The notes beneath the pieces were generated by a model, which was not told the origin of the DNA, did no database searches, and worked only from the letters and a program-made list of their open reading frames with translations. Made by a program: the position numbers and the translations under genes. 64,000 nucleotides of DNA from Oegoconia quadripuncta (taxonomy: Eukaryota; Arthropoda; Insecta; Lepidoptera; Autostichidae): contig OX438741.1 of assembly GCA_949316235.1 (NCBI GenBank), forward strand, positions 42,266,567 through 42,330,566, written 5' to 3'. This document shows positions 42,330 to 55,060 of this stretch, piece after piece (within the stretch, counting starts at the first letter, position 1; every line of letters starts with the position of its first letter).

Positions 42330-42508
42330 AAGTGTAAGTTTTGTCTCGTTTTTAACTTTACCATCGCGTTCGCGTTTACGAAAAAAGTCCCTATGAAAAA
42401 AATCGTTTTGCAAACTATCCGCTAGAGGCGCTCCACATTTCTCCATACAAATCTTCACGGAAACGTGAACGCGGTAGTAAAGTTAAGTCGAAACAAAACT
42501 TACACTCG
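42330..42508. mobile_element. MITE with about 55-bp inverted arms
   Basis: AAGTGTAAGTTTTGTCTCGT and CATCGCGTTCGCGTTTACG are mirrored by CGTGAACGCGGTAGTAAAGT and CGAAACAAAACTTACACT. Confidence 0.75.
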
Positions 42509-42599
42509 GCCCTCTGACCTGTCTCGTTAGCTACAAAGGTCTCTATCGCACCAGCCAGCGTTCGTCGAAGAAGTATTCTGTCGCTGTATGGATTATCGC

Positions 42600-42690
42600 A
42601 CAAGCAATGTGTCGATCAACAGAGTATCGGAACTACGATTGGAACCATAGTTCCTCGCATGTTTGTATGTCGAACATCAGTGACCTTACC
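42600..42690 (+). repeat. Dispersed repeat, copy 2
   Basis: CAAGCAATGTGTCGATCAAC, AGAGTATCGGAACTACG and GTTCCTCGCATGTTTGTAT match 41524-41612. Confidence 0.7.
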
Positions 42691-43005
42691 ATTGGCAACC
42701 TCCTTTTTTTTAAGTCGGTTACAGAATTAAACAATGTTTAGCCACTTAAAGACAGTCGCACTTAATTCGTTCCTTTATTATGTAAAATGGTAACAGTCTA
42801 ATTGTTTTTAAATGCAAAAGCATTAACTACTGACACAAATGGATCATGTGTAATTCCAAAAAACTTGTCTCTACGTAAGTACAGTCAAGTACGACTTAGC
42901 AGTACCTATTTTACATTACACGATATTAGGTTTATTTTAAAATAACGCACTGTCTGGTTTCGGCACTTAAGAACCAAGTCCTGTGGCGGGTACCATGATA
43001 TTTCT

Positions 43006-43118
43006 TTTTTTTTTTATGATTGGATTCGGGTTTGATCACAATCTCACCTGATGAAAAGTGACGATGTGGACGAAGATGACGCACGCGATCTCAGTAAATG
43101 CCTATACACTCTTACTGG
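43006..43118 (-). mobile_element. LINE-1 3' UTR fragment
   Basis: T-run, then ATCACAATCTCACCTGATGA and CGCACGCGATCTCAGTAAATG. Confidence 0.78.
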
Positions 43119-43369
43119 TAATTACTTATTTACGGAACTCTAAAATAATTATTAATATCGGAAAATATAAATATGTAAAAGATAATTAACATTAAAGTTA
43201 TGGTGCCAGGACACTTATTCTTATAAGCAGATTTGAGGTGACTGGGAATCGAACACACGACCGCAGTCTTTTAAACTCAGTCATTTCAACTCCAAAGGAA
43301 GAAGATTTACATTGAGCCAAGGAGGCGGTTCTAATAATCGAACGCATCCAACACTCATTTCTTATTCCT

Positions 43370-43694
43370 CTTTTAATAATAACGGGTTAGCACTTGACCT
43401 CAATCACACCTGATGTTTAGTGAAGATGAGGCCGAAGGTGGAAGCGTACTGACCCGGAAACCCAAATATTCGGGGGCCTGGCTATCTTATCTCTGACAAC
43501 CGGAACACAACAATGCTATTAACATTGCTGTTTGGCGGCAGATTTAGATAAGATGGTGGTGGCAAGCCAGGCGGACATTTAAAATGCCCTACCACCAACC
43601 AAACCGAGTACTAAACATTTACCCCGCTGGGGATCGAACCCGCGACCTCCGACGTAAACCCTATGTTGTTTACATTGAGCCACGGAGGCGGTTA
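43370..43694 (-). repeat. SINE-A copy, full length
   Basis: Complete minus-strand copy with a small deletion in the head region and a degraded A-tail. An isolated, diverged SINE-type head (TTGAGCCAAGGAGGCGG) lies just to the left at about 43308-43330. Confidence 0.88.
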
Positions 43695-43910
43695 AATAAA
43701 TATTAATTAATTAACTTAATAATAAATTCAGTTTTGAATAAAACCATACTCTTTTTGCTAACGTTATTTATTTCATTTGCACTATACAACGAGCTCTGTA
43801 GTACCCTCTAATTACAGAATAAATAAGTACTTCTTATGTATATTATCGGAATGTAATGTCTCACAGCATTCGATATACAATGTGTTGTAATCAAAGTTTT
43901 AAGTTCAGAT

Positions 43911-44097
43911 TATACAGGGTGTCATCGAACATATTACACAACATGACATTTGAAATCGCCAAATCAGCTATTCCATACATTTTGGTCGAGTAGGTTAAAC
44001 TTTCGTATGAAACAGCTGATTGTGACACATAGTGAAAGTTGGTTATATTCGTGAGTACAACACCCTATAAAAATGTCCAGCAACACCCTGTATATGT
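43911..44097. mobile_element. MITE with TACAGGGTGT ends
   Basis: ATACAGGGTGT at the left and ACACCCTGTAT at the right, about 185 bp, with internal partially inverted AAATCAGCT/AGCTGATT. TA flanks suit a Tc1/mariner-type element. Confidence 0.72.
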
Positions 44098-44460
44098 AAC
44101 TGAAGACGTCAATTATATGTGTCATACACTCGTACATAATAACATCAAATAATATTCCCTATAGATTCCTTAAATGCACGACAATAACTTAGAAATCTTT
44201 ACTTGGTTGAACCAAGGAATATTTGCAATGCGAATGCGTTCACGGGCGACGGAGGGGCATACCGGGGGTGAGAGGTAGGCCGTGGGCTTGAAGAACGCAG
44301 GAAAGAATACATATTCTATACGGAATATTATTTCTTAATGAACGTGTTTTATCAAAATTACAACACATTAAAAATAAATAATAACACCGTGGATAGTCGT
44401 TGGTTTTAGGAACCGAAGTCCTCTCTTCATATTAATAGTTAGTAAATCAAATAAGAAAAA

Positions 44461-44722
44461 TTGAAATATGAGCGAGAAAAACATGACGCTACCGGGTCAA
44501 CGACCTCGCGTCCTACCGATTGCGCCGGCTCATCTGTTACTGGTCGTATGTCGGCGCGCCAAGGCGAACAGCGGCAACCGGGTTCACGGGGTCTTTTATA
44601 TGGCGTTTTTGACCTTGTCTTTTCTAATACCAGACTTTCGACTGCAAAACCAACGAAAAGCCATGACGTATAACGTTTTAATAATCAGTAGCCCAAAGTA
44701 TATGGTTCATACAATTAAATGA
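44461..44722 (+). other. CpG-rich patch with two overlapping open frames, unassigned
   Basis: Between 44480 and 44600 base composition shifts to GC-rich (CAACGACCTCGCGTCCTACC, GTCGGCGCGCCAAGGCGAAC). Two plus-strand frames of 70-84 codons are open here, but neither matches a family I know. It may be a mobile-element fragment. Confidence 0.2.
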
Positions 44723-45281
44723 TTTGTAACAATTTCAACGATTATAATCTCTATAAATACAATAAATTATTGATAACACCAAAGATATGCAATATATTGC
44801 TTCAGTTTACACAGTACGTGCTTTTTAAAGCGGAATGGGAAAGAACTATGTCACAAAGACGATTCTATACAAAAAATCTAATAAAGCGTTATCCCAATTA
44901 CAGTTTATGAAACTTTATAATTTTCTAAGCGTAATTTATGAGCACGGATGAACTGTACTGGAGACTTAAACAGGCTACGATAATAATTCATCTGAAAAAA
45001 AATGCAGCACAGCAGTCACAGCAGATTCATATTTGATTTTAATATTGCTATAGATAAATGTGATCATATCACGAATTGTTAATGCAGCCTCATTTGGTTA
45101 AGGACAGACAAATCTGTCTAATTAAGTGGGTTTCTCCCGCACGGTATATTTCATACAAACTTTCAAGTCCAAATTTTTTGAAACCGATTCTGGTGACTAT
45201 ACGCATTACGCACGTACATAGATCTAAAAAGTTAGTAAAGAACATTTTTCGAAAATGACTATTGAAACTAAATTAGAACGA

Positions 45282-45690
45282 TTTTTTTATGGTTAACTGG
45301 ATACGCGTTTGACCACAATCTCACCTGATGGGAAGTGACGATGTGGCCGAAGATGAAGCACGCGATCTCAGTACATGCCTATTCACCCTGCTCTTGAAGA
45401 TCCTAAGGATTCAGGAAAGACTGACGCCGGAAGGGAGTTCCATGCCTTGGCTGTTCGCATTATGAATGAAAAGTCGAACCGCTTAGTGCGAATGTTCGGT
45501 TTGTTAACTACATACGGGTGGAATCCCTCCCCGTTCCTAGTAGTCCGAAGATGAAATGGAGATGGTGGAATAAGACTGTGTAATTCCAACACACACTCAC
45601 CGAAGTGTATCCTGTTAAAGACTGAGAGACAGGCGACCTTGCGACGGTGTTCGAGGCTCTACAATTTAGCAGTGATCGAATGGTCACCAA
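45282..45690 (-). mobile_element. LINE-1 3' end
   Basis: Coding remnant with LELHSLIPPSPFHLRTTRNG, FIMRTAKAWNSLPASVFPES and an upstream RRKVACLSV-like part in another frame. The 3' UTR and a short A-tail are at the left. Confidence 0.85.
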
Positions 45691-45730
45691 TTTTAAGTAT
45701 AGTAACAGAATAAATCCCCTTTATTACCAT

Positions 45731-45848
45731 CGCCCCCACCAGTCTGTCACCAGTGATGGCAAATGCAATTATGCACTTGAATTAGTAGCATCCTCCACCA
45801 ATGTTGGTAGACACTGTCTGTCCCCACTGACAGACTGGTGGGGGCAGA
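45731..45848. mobile_element. Short element with exact GC-rich inverted ends
   Basis: GCCCCCACCAGTCTGTCA at the left and TGACAGACTGGTGGGGGC at the right are perfect inverted repeats of 18 bp around a roughly 80-bp interior. Confidence 0.75.
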
Positions 45849-46379
45849 TGAGAATAAAGAAAATTTGCAATATATTCTTTTAAATTCGATATTTTGAAAA
45901 TGTTTTCCACTAACCTTTTACATCAACCTATCCTTATTATAGGTATTAAGTTTAATTAAAATCGGTCTATTCATTTCGAAAAATTTGAACTTGGAATATG
46001 GAATGCCGTTGGGATAGCCTCTTCGTTTTTCGCAATTATTACCGGACACAGTAAACGCTATCGCAAACAATATACAGGTGATGTCGAAGTCCTTAATCGA
46101 AATTCTACCTGACGAGACAAGCTACTTAAGCTGTGACATTCGAAAAATCGTCAAGAAATTGGTTATTTTGTATATCAGATTACGAACTCGTTTATCTAAT
46201 CTAATATATCGCAAGTATTTTATTGAATGCAAGAATATTTAAAAAGATCATGTAGCTTACCAAGCTGCTTATATGGTCTGCTACTGTTAATTATAGATCT
46301 ATATATCTGACCAACATTTAATATGGGGTCGACTCTGAAAAAGCGAAAAACAAATCTATACAGAAGTTAAAAGCATATA

Positions 46380-46575
46380 CTTTTTTTATGATTGACTGGA
46401 TACGCGTTTGACCACAGCGCCTGATGGAAAGTGACGATGTGGTCGCAGATGAAGCACGCGATTTCAATAAATGCCTATTCACTCTGCTCTTGAAGATCCC
46501 AAGGTTGTAGGATTCAGGAAAGACTGACGCCGGAAGGGAATTCCATGCCTTGGCTGTTCGTATGATGAATGAAGA
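46380..46575 (-). mobile_element. LINE-1 3' end, 5'-truncated
   Basis: T-run, ATGATTGACTGGATACGCGT, GATGAAGCACGCG and GACTGACGCCGGAAGGGAAT. It ends where the coding part would continue upstream. Confidence 0.82.
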
Positions 46576-47351
46576 CGGGTAGAAATATATACCAGTAGGA
46601 GACCTCGGCAGTCCGTACTAGCGAACATTGTTGAACTATATTACTCAGCTTGCACGTTTGTGTGTGTGTGCATAATCCCAAGTACAAGCTTTCGCATCGT
46701 ATATCTCTTTTGTTAGTATTATTTCAATCATCGTTTTAATTACATTTACAAAGTATACGTTATTATTGCGGGACGAACGAAACAGTTTTACAGAAATATG
46801 CATTCGATGGAGCAGGACGGCGATGAGTGTTGCTTGCTTGAGTGTTGCTTGCTTACAATAATATTTTCTTTGCAAATCGTGAAATCAAGTTAGTTCACAT
46901 GCAGACGGACCTGTACTGTCTTTCTAAAAATTCGATTAACTACTTCGATGTCACCTGTATTAAAGTGCATTGAGGACATTTTAACAGTAAAGTTACACTT
47001 GGTTCGTATCTAGAATTAAGATATATATTATATGAACCATAATTTGAATAAACATTGTAATTTTCAACTTGAGCACTTAACGTGGGCATCAAATGTCTGT
47101 AAACTGACACCGAAATGAGAAATAAGAGGTGTAAAACACAAATATTAAAAAATACAGGTTGTAATATCTACTCCTAAAGGCTTTCAGTTTCTTATGTCGG
47201 TTCAATTAATGCTTTCCAGCTTCACGGTTATTACATATCGACATACGATCTGCGTGACATCCTGTATAAATTTTGAATTAGTTTTTAATACCAAAAGATT
47301 TGCATGTACTCGTACTAATGATTATAAACAACTTGCCCAAAGAAACAACTG

Positions 47352-47570
47352 TTTATTTTTTTCTGCGGCTTGGCCGGGGAGGGCTTCAGCGGAGCGCTAG
47401 GGGAGCACCGGTAGTTGGTCCTTTGAGTTCCCAGTGTTCTCCGACAAGCGCTGAGGAGGACCACCGGGGGAGTTTTAGTGGGTGAAAATCCCACATAATA
47501 CAGGCTCTCCCTCAGGAGTCTGGGTATCTTTTAAAGATTTCCCCCTCGTCACAAAACAAAAAGGTTTAGC
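47352..47570 (+). mobile_element. LINE-10 3' UTR
   Basis: GGCCGGGGAGGGCTTCAGCG, GTGGGTGAAAATCCCACATA, CAGGCTCTCCCTCAGGAGTC and TTTTAAAGATTTCCCCCTCG. I recognise this as the end of a lepidopteran non-LTR element with a stem-loop (GTGGG...CCCAC). Confidence 0.6.
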
Positions 47571-47738
47571 TAATGTAAAAAATGGTATCGCGCTGTTTTG
47601 TTTAACGATTAGATCGTTGACGTTACCAAAGTAAAACCAAACGCAAAACGTTTAAAGCTTATATAAAAAAAAACTTGGCTAATTTCCGTTCAAATTATTA
47701 GCGCGACACGTGCTTTAGGTTATGCCTTATTATTTCTA

Positions 47739-47792
47739 TTTTTTTTATGCACAACGGGTTAGCACTTGGCCTCAATCACACCTAAGGTATTC
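47739..47792 (-). repeat. SINE-A tail fragment
   Basis: T-run followed by GCACAACGGGTTAGCACTTG and CCTCAATCACACCT, then unrelated sequence. Confidence 0.65.
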
Positions 47793-47799
47793 TTATATT

Positions 47800-48065
47800 T
47801 GCCGTGGGGTTGGACATAATAATATGGCCAAGGCACTTCGACCCAATCGGGAACTTTCTGTCAACTTGTAGACTTCCAGGTTAGGGGGAAGAGCATGTAG
47901 TCGCTGGGTTCGGGATACCCCTTACCCTAAAAACGCATACGCCTCGCGGCCATGGCATCGAAGACACACAGAAGGTGCTTCATTGATTCCCTTTCTTTGA
48001 TGCTCTGCAGAATGAATTTTCGGCTAGGCCCATTTTTGGTCATGACTTACTTTTGGTATTGTCGT
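47800..48065. other. Unassigned GC-moderate segment, possibly mobile-element sequence
   Basis: GTTCGGGATACCCCTTACCC, GCGGCCATGGCATCGAAGAC and GACTTACTTTTGG lie next to a SINE-A tail. A short minus frame MKHLLCVFDAMAARRMRF is present. I see no splice-supported exon. Confidence 0.2.
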
Positions 48066-48647
48066 TCAAACTTAACGCGATTGGACCATGAATTGTGATA
48101 CGTTACGTGAATTCTGGTGTCGCGTCACAGACAAATGAAGCCCAGCACTAAATAGAATATCATACACACCAAAACAACACAGTAAATAGATATTTCTTTA
48201 TAGTTACATAACTTAGTACCATCACGAGCTAGATTATAATATAATTTGTTTTACAATTTCGCTATATAAATTACTTTAAATATTAAATAAATTGTCATAC
48301 ATATTTGCACTATTAAAAAAAATATTTTAAGTACTTAACCTCATAATTTATAAAATTTAACAAAATAATTAAACTTAATATTTATTTAAGTACATAATTA
48401 GCTATTGTAAATTATAAATACTGATTCATTCATTTGCCTACAAAAATATTTTCCATATATATTTATTATTAATATCTTCTTTTAACAAGAGCTAGTAGTT
48501 GCTATGTGAAATAAAGCACCTAGCATTATGGTAACACTGTATTTAAAACTACATATTATTTTTTAACGTTACCAATTAACAAAATTGCAAGTATATTTCA
48601 TTTTAGGTTATAAAGGGGGCGTGAAAATTTTATTTCAAAAACTGTTG

Positions 48648-48870
48648 ATAACGACCTCTTTGGTGTAGTGGTTAGAACGCTGGCTGCTAAACTTAATCCT
48701 GCTAAAGGCATATGTTTGTATGATTAATACAGACCCGAGTACTATGGAATTTTACATTTAGTATATATTTACAAAAACAAAATGTGTTTCTGTAATTCAA
48801 GCATCTAGTACAAGCCTAGTTGCTTAGTATAAAACTATATAGCGCAGTGTGCATGACCTAGGATATTTAT
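48648..48870 (+). repeat. SINE-B copy, diverged
   Basis: The TTTGGTGTAGTGGTTAGAAC head is clear, the B-box region is damaged, and the remainder is recognisable to the ATAGCGCAGTGTG end. Confidence 0.7.
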
Positions 48871-49029
48871 TTATTTAATTACTGGTAATTTCATCGATCA
48901 TTTATTGCTAACTCACAATTTTTTTTGTTTTATGTCGGGTTACACTATCCAGTACGCTACTATATAACGACTATATGACCTGCAATATGAAACACCGAAT
49001 CACAAGGCTCATATCAGGATTTTAAACCG

Positions 49030-49250
49030 ATTTTCAGACTCGGCCGGCAGATTTTTAGTGATTCTGCCTTTGAGACCATGGTTGGGGGTTCGAATCCCAC
49101 TAGGGTTAAATGTTTGTGTTGAATAGGAACATTTATTTGAGGTAATAAATTTTTGTACGTTTATCCGTCATCTAGTATCCCTAGTATACAGGCTTGGCCT
49201 AGCTCGGAACTAGGTAATTGGTATAAATATCCGATATATGTATTAATTCG
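49030..49250 (+). repeat. SINE-B2 copy lacking the A-box region
   Basis: Recognisable from GGGGGTTCGAATCCCACTAG through TATCCGTCATCTAGTATCC to AACTAGGTAATTGGTATAAA. Confidence 0.7.
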
Positions 49251-50679
49251 TTGCGTCAACTATTCGTCATTAGATTATTTATTATTGCAAACTTAGAGGG
49301 CCTTGTAAATCGGTGTTTCATATTTCGAGGTCATATAACGTACTCCTATAGTACCAAGGTAGTACTGGAATTACTGGAATGTTATTATATCTTAAATATC
49401 AGAAAATGTAGAATTTAATAATATAACATAATATAATAAATTCACAGTTAAATAGCTAGCAGACACGTTTCAACCGGAAAATAAAAAATTCTAAAAATTC
49501 TTGCAATTTTCTTAACTGTATTTATAAATGTCTATTTTATTGTTTATATTATTATTATATTAGCGATAATAAATATTGGAATGACACAACAATTTTGTAA
49601 ATAAGTCGATTAAATTAACTTTTAACTGGCAACGTTAGTACACTATCGTACAAGTTAATCCACCAGCCTCATATTAATGGAGGTGGCTGGATTTGTAGAC
49701 TAAAATTCAGAAAACATTAAAATATGTCCATTTCAATTCTAGACAATTCCCAGCTACAGAGTCAATGGGGACTATTTGGAATAAATCCTATGTTCCGCGG
49801 TCAAAACCTTATATTTAATAGAGCAGTTGACAATCGTGCACGTACCAAATACGTCGCAGACACGACTTTCACACACACTTATAGAATTCGGAATTTGATG
49901 TAATTAGGTTATATCTTTTTTACAGAAATGACAAAAAGCTTTGTTTGTAAATACCTTATTGTACAACACAAATAACAATAACAAAACACAGTTGGAACAC
50001 TCGGGAGGTTCTCATTGACTTACAGTAGGCGTTTACAAGACGCGCATTTTATTCCACGGTAGACCTACTCTCTATATGGAAACGAGATACGAAACTTAAT
50101 CCTAATATGCGCTTTCAGGCAGAGATAGATAACCATTTATTTGCATCTATTGCTCAAGCTTTTCTACCTAAGCCACACCAGTTCGATTCCCAAATAATTT
50201 TTTTTATTAATTATTTTATAGGTGCGTACAAAATACGAGACTTTACTAAGCCCTTTCTAGCTTCTATAGCAAACGAGATCAGTTTAATTCGATAATCATG
50301 ATTATTTCTCAAGCTTCGTTTCTCAAATACAAATTTGTTCGCACAGCTTTTTTATAACGTTGCCGAGGTTGAAGTTATTTTAACCGACTTTGGGTTTAAA
50401 CACCGATATTATAGGCGTCTCATTTCATCCTATTAGCAACATGTAGGACAGAACAAACTATCACTCGTTCTTCTTCAACTTATGACTCTCGTTCTCTCCT
50501 ACCTTGTAACCAGTTGGTGAAAACGAGACGGACACACTTTAGCAGTGTTAATTAAAACTTAAACTTAATATTTAATTCGCGAACTAAGCTCTAATGTTTA
50601 ATAGTCGAATTTTCTCTTAGGTAATAAATAACGTACCCAAAGTAAAAAAAAATGCATAAATTTGTTAAATATAAATTCT

Positions 50680-50748
50680 GCCTATGGCCACTAAATATGA
50701 ATAAACTGCCTATGGCCATCAAATATAATTACCGCCTATGGCCAATTA
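50680..50748 (+). repeat. Three spaced copies of CTGCCTATGGCCA
   Basis: The core GCCTATGGCCA occurs three times at about 27-bp spacing, separated by AAATAT-rich sequence. Confidence 0.7.
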
Positions 50749-51082
50749 GAACACTTTCAGTATGGAATTTTTCACGTATTTTACTTTAAATGATTCGCGT
50801 ATAATACCTTTGACACGTCAAGTGGAAGTGATCACCAAAAACGCTCAAAAAAAATGAGATTTTCGACTCTATGTCCTTAGGATCACTGGTACGTTAGTAC
50901 TATATTCATTCTGTGTCACTGGTCATATAAGACATAAAATGTATGACTTGACATGTCAAAAATATCTATTGGTGAACACCAAATACAGTAACAATATTAT
51001 TATTAACATCTATGAGTAATTTAATTAATTTCGTTGAATGATAAAAAATAACAATAAATTAGAAATTCGATATGACTGATGC

Positions 51083-52168
51083 AAAGAAACGAAGCGTCTC
51101 ATACACTTAAAAAAAATGTGCATATAAAATAAATTAAAGGGTTAGGCATCTGTGGTCAGTCTTTTTTGAACTGTCGATATACTTGTGGTATTAAATGTAG
51201 GCGAGAATAGCAACACTGGATTTGGTTTTAGTCGTAAATACAGGGTGTAATCTTGTGTAACAAATATATATATATATATATATATTTTTAGGTAAAATAT
51301 TTTTCATTCGTCATGGAGCGTTACGTTAACTTGTCTCACTGTCTGTAACGAGTTTCTTAATTATTATTAATCTGTATATAGATATTATTAATCTATATTT
51401 ATACATATTTACAGAAACAAAATAAAGAGCATGACAACTGAAATAATTCAGTTTAAACTTAAGAAAAGTTGTAATAGAGAAAACCTGTGACAAATAGTAG
51501 ATTCGTGTATCTCAGACCACAGTTCTGGGATCCATACAATAGTGTTAATAACACGTCTTAACTATGTTTAATGTGTGAATTAAATTGATAAATTAGTTTT
51601 ATTCACTACAGATTTCACTAATCGTGCATCTGAGCGAACTGTGGGCGGAGACCTGGCGATTCGAGATATAGATTTCTTCAGTACAGTCACCAGTCTCCTC
51701 ATTATTTAAGACATGACAAACGGTTTTTAAATTTGTTTTATTTGATTCCCTCAGTAGTATGAGAAGAAATACCTACTGTATCACTCTACTCCACACTACT
51801 ATATACACATTATCAACAATATGGACGCTAATTAAACAAAAAAAAAAACTTCAATCACCTCTCTCAATGTTGCACTCGATTAAATTACACCCTGTATATT
51901 AAATAAATGGAAGACTGATTGTATCGAATAGATTTTGTCATTTAATAACCAATGAACATTCACGTAGCTGAATCATACACGCGCGACGTGCTTATTTTGC
52001 GGTCAATTGGTTTGACGTTGTCACTAACCAGGGTTGCCATATAATTATGTTATTTTTTTATTTTTAGGCTTGGAGAATGGCCTAAAAATTGCAAGCCTTT
52101 GGAAGACCGTAGGTGTTTATAAATAGTTGCTACACACTGTATAACAAGATGAGACGCTTCGTTTCTTT
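51083..52168. mobile_element. Inverted-repeat element enclosing another TIR element
   Basis: AAAGAAACGAAGCGTCTCAT (51083-51102) has an exact inverted partner at 52149-52168. No coding was recognised in the 1.1 kb between, which contains 51238-51900. Confidence 0.65.
51238..51900. mobile_element. TIR element with ATACAGGGTGTAAT ends
   Basis: ATACAGGGTGTAAT (51238) and ATTACACCCTGTAT (51886) are perfect inverted repeats with TA at the flanks. The interior is AT-rich and has an (AT)n run. Confidence 0.72.
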
Positions 52169-52668
52169 ACTCCTAAAAGTGAAATAACATAAATATTTCA
52201 ACTAATTAAACTCTGAATAATGAAAAAATATCTATTCTTAACGCTATTATGCACTATTTACTATTTATTTAGTGTAAAAACAATTTTTATTTGTCATTGT
52301 AGAATGTAGTATAGTTTTTATTTGGTCTGTTTTAAACATATTGAATGTTGAGAGAAATTGAACGTCACTGGATATTACAGGGAAGCTACTGTTCGAACAA
52401 CTGTATGTATTGCCACTTCGACATATGGAAAGCGACAATTGGCTAATTTCGGCATCGTAGAGCGCTATCTCTGTCGCATATTACCCACATGACGTTTGTC
52501 TGACGTTTATATAGTTCACACGGGAATCAAAATTAAACGACAATAGTGCTTAGTTCTCATTTCAAATTCTGATAAACGATAAATCTAATAATGATGGACA
52601 TGGAAATTAGCATTCGTTTGTATTCGGACATGTAATGATTGCCGATGTGCAATATGCCTGAGGTACTG

Positions 52669-52828
52669 TATGCACAACGGGTTGGTACTTGACCTCAATC
52701 ACTCCTGATGTTAAGTGAAGATGAGGTCGAAGGTGGAAGCGTACTGACCCGGAAACCCCAACACATTTGAGGGACTGGCTATCTTATCTCTGACAACCGG
52801 AATACAACAATGCTATTAACATTATTGT
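52669..52828 (-). repeat. SINE-A 3' part without A-tail
   Basis: Runs from GCACAACGGGTTGGTACTTG to GCTATTAACATT. Neither the poly(A) nor the tRNA-like head is present. Confidence 0.82.
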
Positions 52829-53195
52829 TATTACTCCACTGACAAGAGCATATCTCTTAATTGAAGAAGAAGACTGTAGAATAATATGGAAAAGAAAATG
52901 GCAGCGAAAGTTACTGGAAGTCGAAAGTTGCATCAAAAATAAATTCCCCTTACGGAACGAAACCAAAGTGTTATAAAAACAGTCTGATGCTTATTATGCA
53001 TTTTCTTGTCCATCAGTACGGTTTATAAAGCGTATATTTGCGCTGTGACGGTGATAAAACGAGCTTACAATCGGTGAAAATCGCTGACGTCACGTTGGCG
53101 TATTCATTTGACATCTGTCATTACCACAGTATAATCGAAGCGGTGGTAAAAGCGATTACTATTTCTAAGGTTTCTACTTTAGAAAATCATATCTT

Positions 53196-53496
53196 TCTTT
53201 TATGCACAACGAGTTTTCACCCTGATAGTAAGTACAGATAAGGCCGAACGTGAAAGCGTGTTCACAAACTCCAATGTTATTGTGGAGGGTTTTCTATCTT
53301 ATCTATAACGACCGGAACATAAAAATGCTGCTTGGCGGCAGATTTAGATAAGATGGTGGTAGCTAGCCAGGCGGACATTTAAAATGCCCTACCACCAACC
53401 AAACCGAGTACTTAAACATGTACCCCGCTGGGGATAGAACCCGCGACCTCCGAATCGTAAACCCAATGTTGTTCACATTGAGCCACGGAGGCGGTT
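53196..53496 (-). repeat. SINE-A copy with diverged tail
   Basis: The head and central body are well preserved. The tail half has deletions and many substitutions. Confidence 0.82.
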
Positions 53497-54230
53497 AAAT
53501 AATCGGTCACTTTACTAACAATTCTGTAGCTTGCTTCAGATATATTGATTCAGATTAAATTGAAGTTACCACTGTGAACTTCATTGCGTTGTAGAACATG
53601 CCACCATCCGTTAGCCAAGTGGACATTTAAGCCACTGTTTTTTACGGAAGACTGAAACGAAACTGATCAAACAAAAATTCTGCCCGGTTCAAATTTGTAA
53701 GCGAACATATGGTTATACTTGTGGCTGTTGCAGGTCGTGAAAGACGATTAAATGTAATGACTAAGTCTTAGTACTATTTTATATTTGTGAATCATAACCG
53801 ACAATTGAATAATAAGTGGTATCGGCGTACTAATTAAGACTAAAACCTCATAACTTTCTCAAATATTAAATATCATCGTCGTGACTTTGCTGCCGGAGTG
53901 AGGAACGCATGAAGCGCGACATTCGAGCCCCAACCTACAGTTCGCTAGCCAGGTTTGCCGCATCGAGAAATTATAACATTTTCCTGGCAGCGATCGTTTT
54001 TATCCACTCAAGTGGATATTGCGTGGATATCAGCATTCATACAGTAGATAGAGGAATCTGTGAGAAGGGAAGAATCTGCACCTTCCTGTGTCACGAAGCC
54101 TCATGTTCAGTATATTATGTAAGCGCCGTTACGTTGAATATATTTAAACAGTAGTGTTCGTAGTATCTGAATACGCATTTTAAACCATACCCATGTGTGA
54201 CATTAATTCTGACAACTGTAAAGGAGTCCG

Positions 54231-54631
54231 GCTTTTTGGCGGGAACTCGGCGAGTGAAGTAGCATTTTTCTTTATAATTCTTATAATTTGTGCATTCTAA
54301 CTTTTGAAGCTTAATAATGGCAGAATATTGTGCAGCAAACGTTAGTGATGGTGTACAAGTGAAGGGAAGTGTAAATTAAAGTGCGTAACGGAGCTTTCGG
54401 GTTCCCACAAGAAGCTGCCAAAATCTTTTGTAAAGCATTCTGCCACTTTACTGAAGAATGACTTGACCGTGACTAGACTCTGTATACGCCAAGTATACGA
54501 CGAATTACTTGTTTTGACTGAGACTGACTTAAAAACTGAAGAAATAAGAGAAATAAGACATGGCTGTTATGGGCTAGATCCCTTTGCCTTCTCCTAGAGG
54601 AGAGAATGAAACGAAAAAAAAAATGTAAAGG
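54231..54631 (+). mobile_element. Family-G retroposon (non-tRNA), copy 2
   Basis: Begins GGCTTTTTGGCGGGAACTCG and ends with a run of A. It is bounded by TGTAAAGGAGTCC on both sides (about 54220-54232 and 54631-54643), a 13-bp target-site duplication different from that of copy 1. Confidence 0.82.
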
Positions 54632-54965
54632 AGTCCACGACGGTATATTTCTCTGACATTCAATATGCTCGGAGTGGTCCGTCCACACACAAGTGTCGGA
54701 GTTAAAACTTTGCCATAACACGGCCTTGTGTATTAATTTTAATATTATTTATATTACAAAGTGGAAACAATAATATAGGTATATCTTTTTAAATTCAATA
54801 AGAATTACAGATAAATCATGACGATAACGAAAACTTTGCGTAATTAAGTTGTTTTTTTTTTCCTTTTTTGCTTATTGTCAAAATTTTTCGGAGCTGAAAA
54901 TATATTAAAAAAAAAATCGAAATATATTGTATTAGTAGTAGTGTAGTTTGTAAAATGTCATTCTA

Positions 54966-55060
54966 TGGAACTTGCTTTTTTTTTTTTTTTTTTATTAAAG
55001 CTGGTTTCGCGTTTGGCTACAATCTCACCTGATGGAAAGTGACGATGTAGCCGAAGATGC
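54966..55060 (-). mobile_element. LINE-1 3' UTR fragment with long poly(A)
   Basis: About 18 T, then GGTTTCGCGTTTGGCTACAA and CTCACCTGATGGAAAGTGAC, the terminal 3' UTR only. Confidence 0.78.

Larger units (their letters stand above)
48871..51082. other. AT-rich stretch, little recognised
   Basis: Apart from SINE-B2 (49030-49250) and the spaced GCCTATGGCCA repeats I see no gene. ACCGACTTTGGGTTTAAACA followed by GGCGTCTCAT (50390-50425) looks like a repeat end. Confidence 0.35.

Noticed and set aside
53909..54154. 81-codon frame with a hydrophobic stretch and several cysteines, resembling a small secreted protein
   Set aside because: No convincing signal peptide at the start, no splice or polyadenylation context, and no recognised family. 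Too weak to list as a gene.
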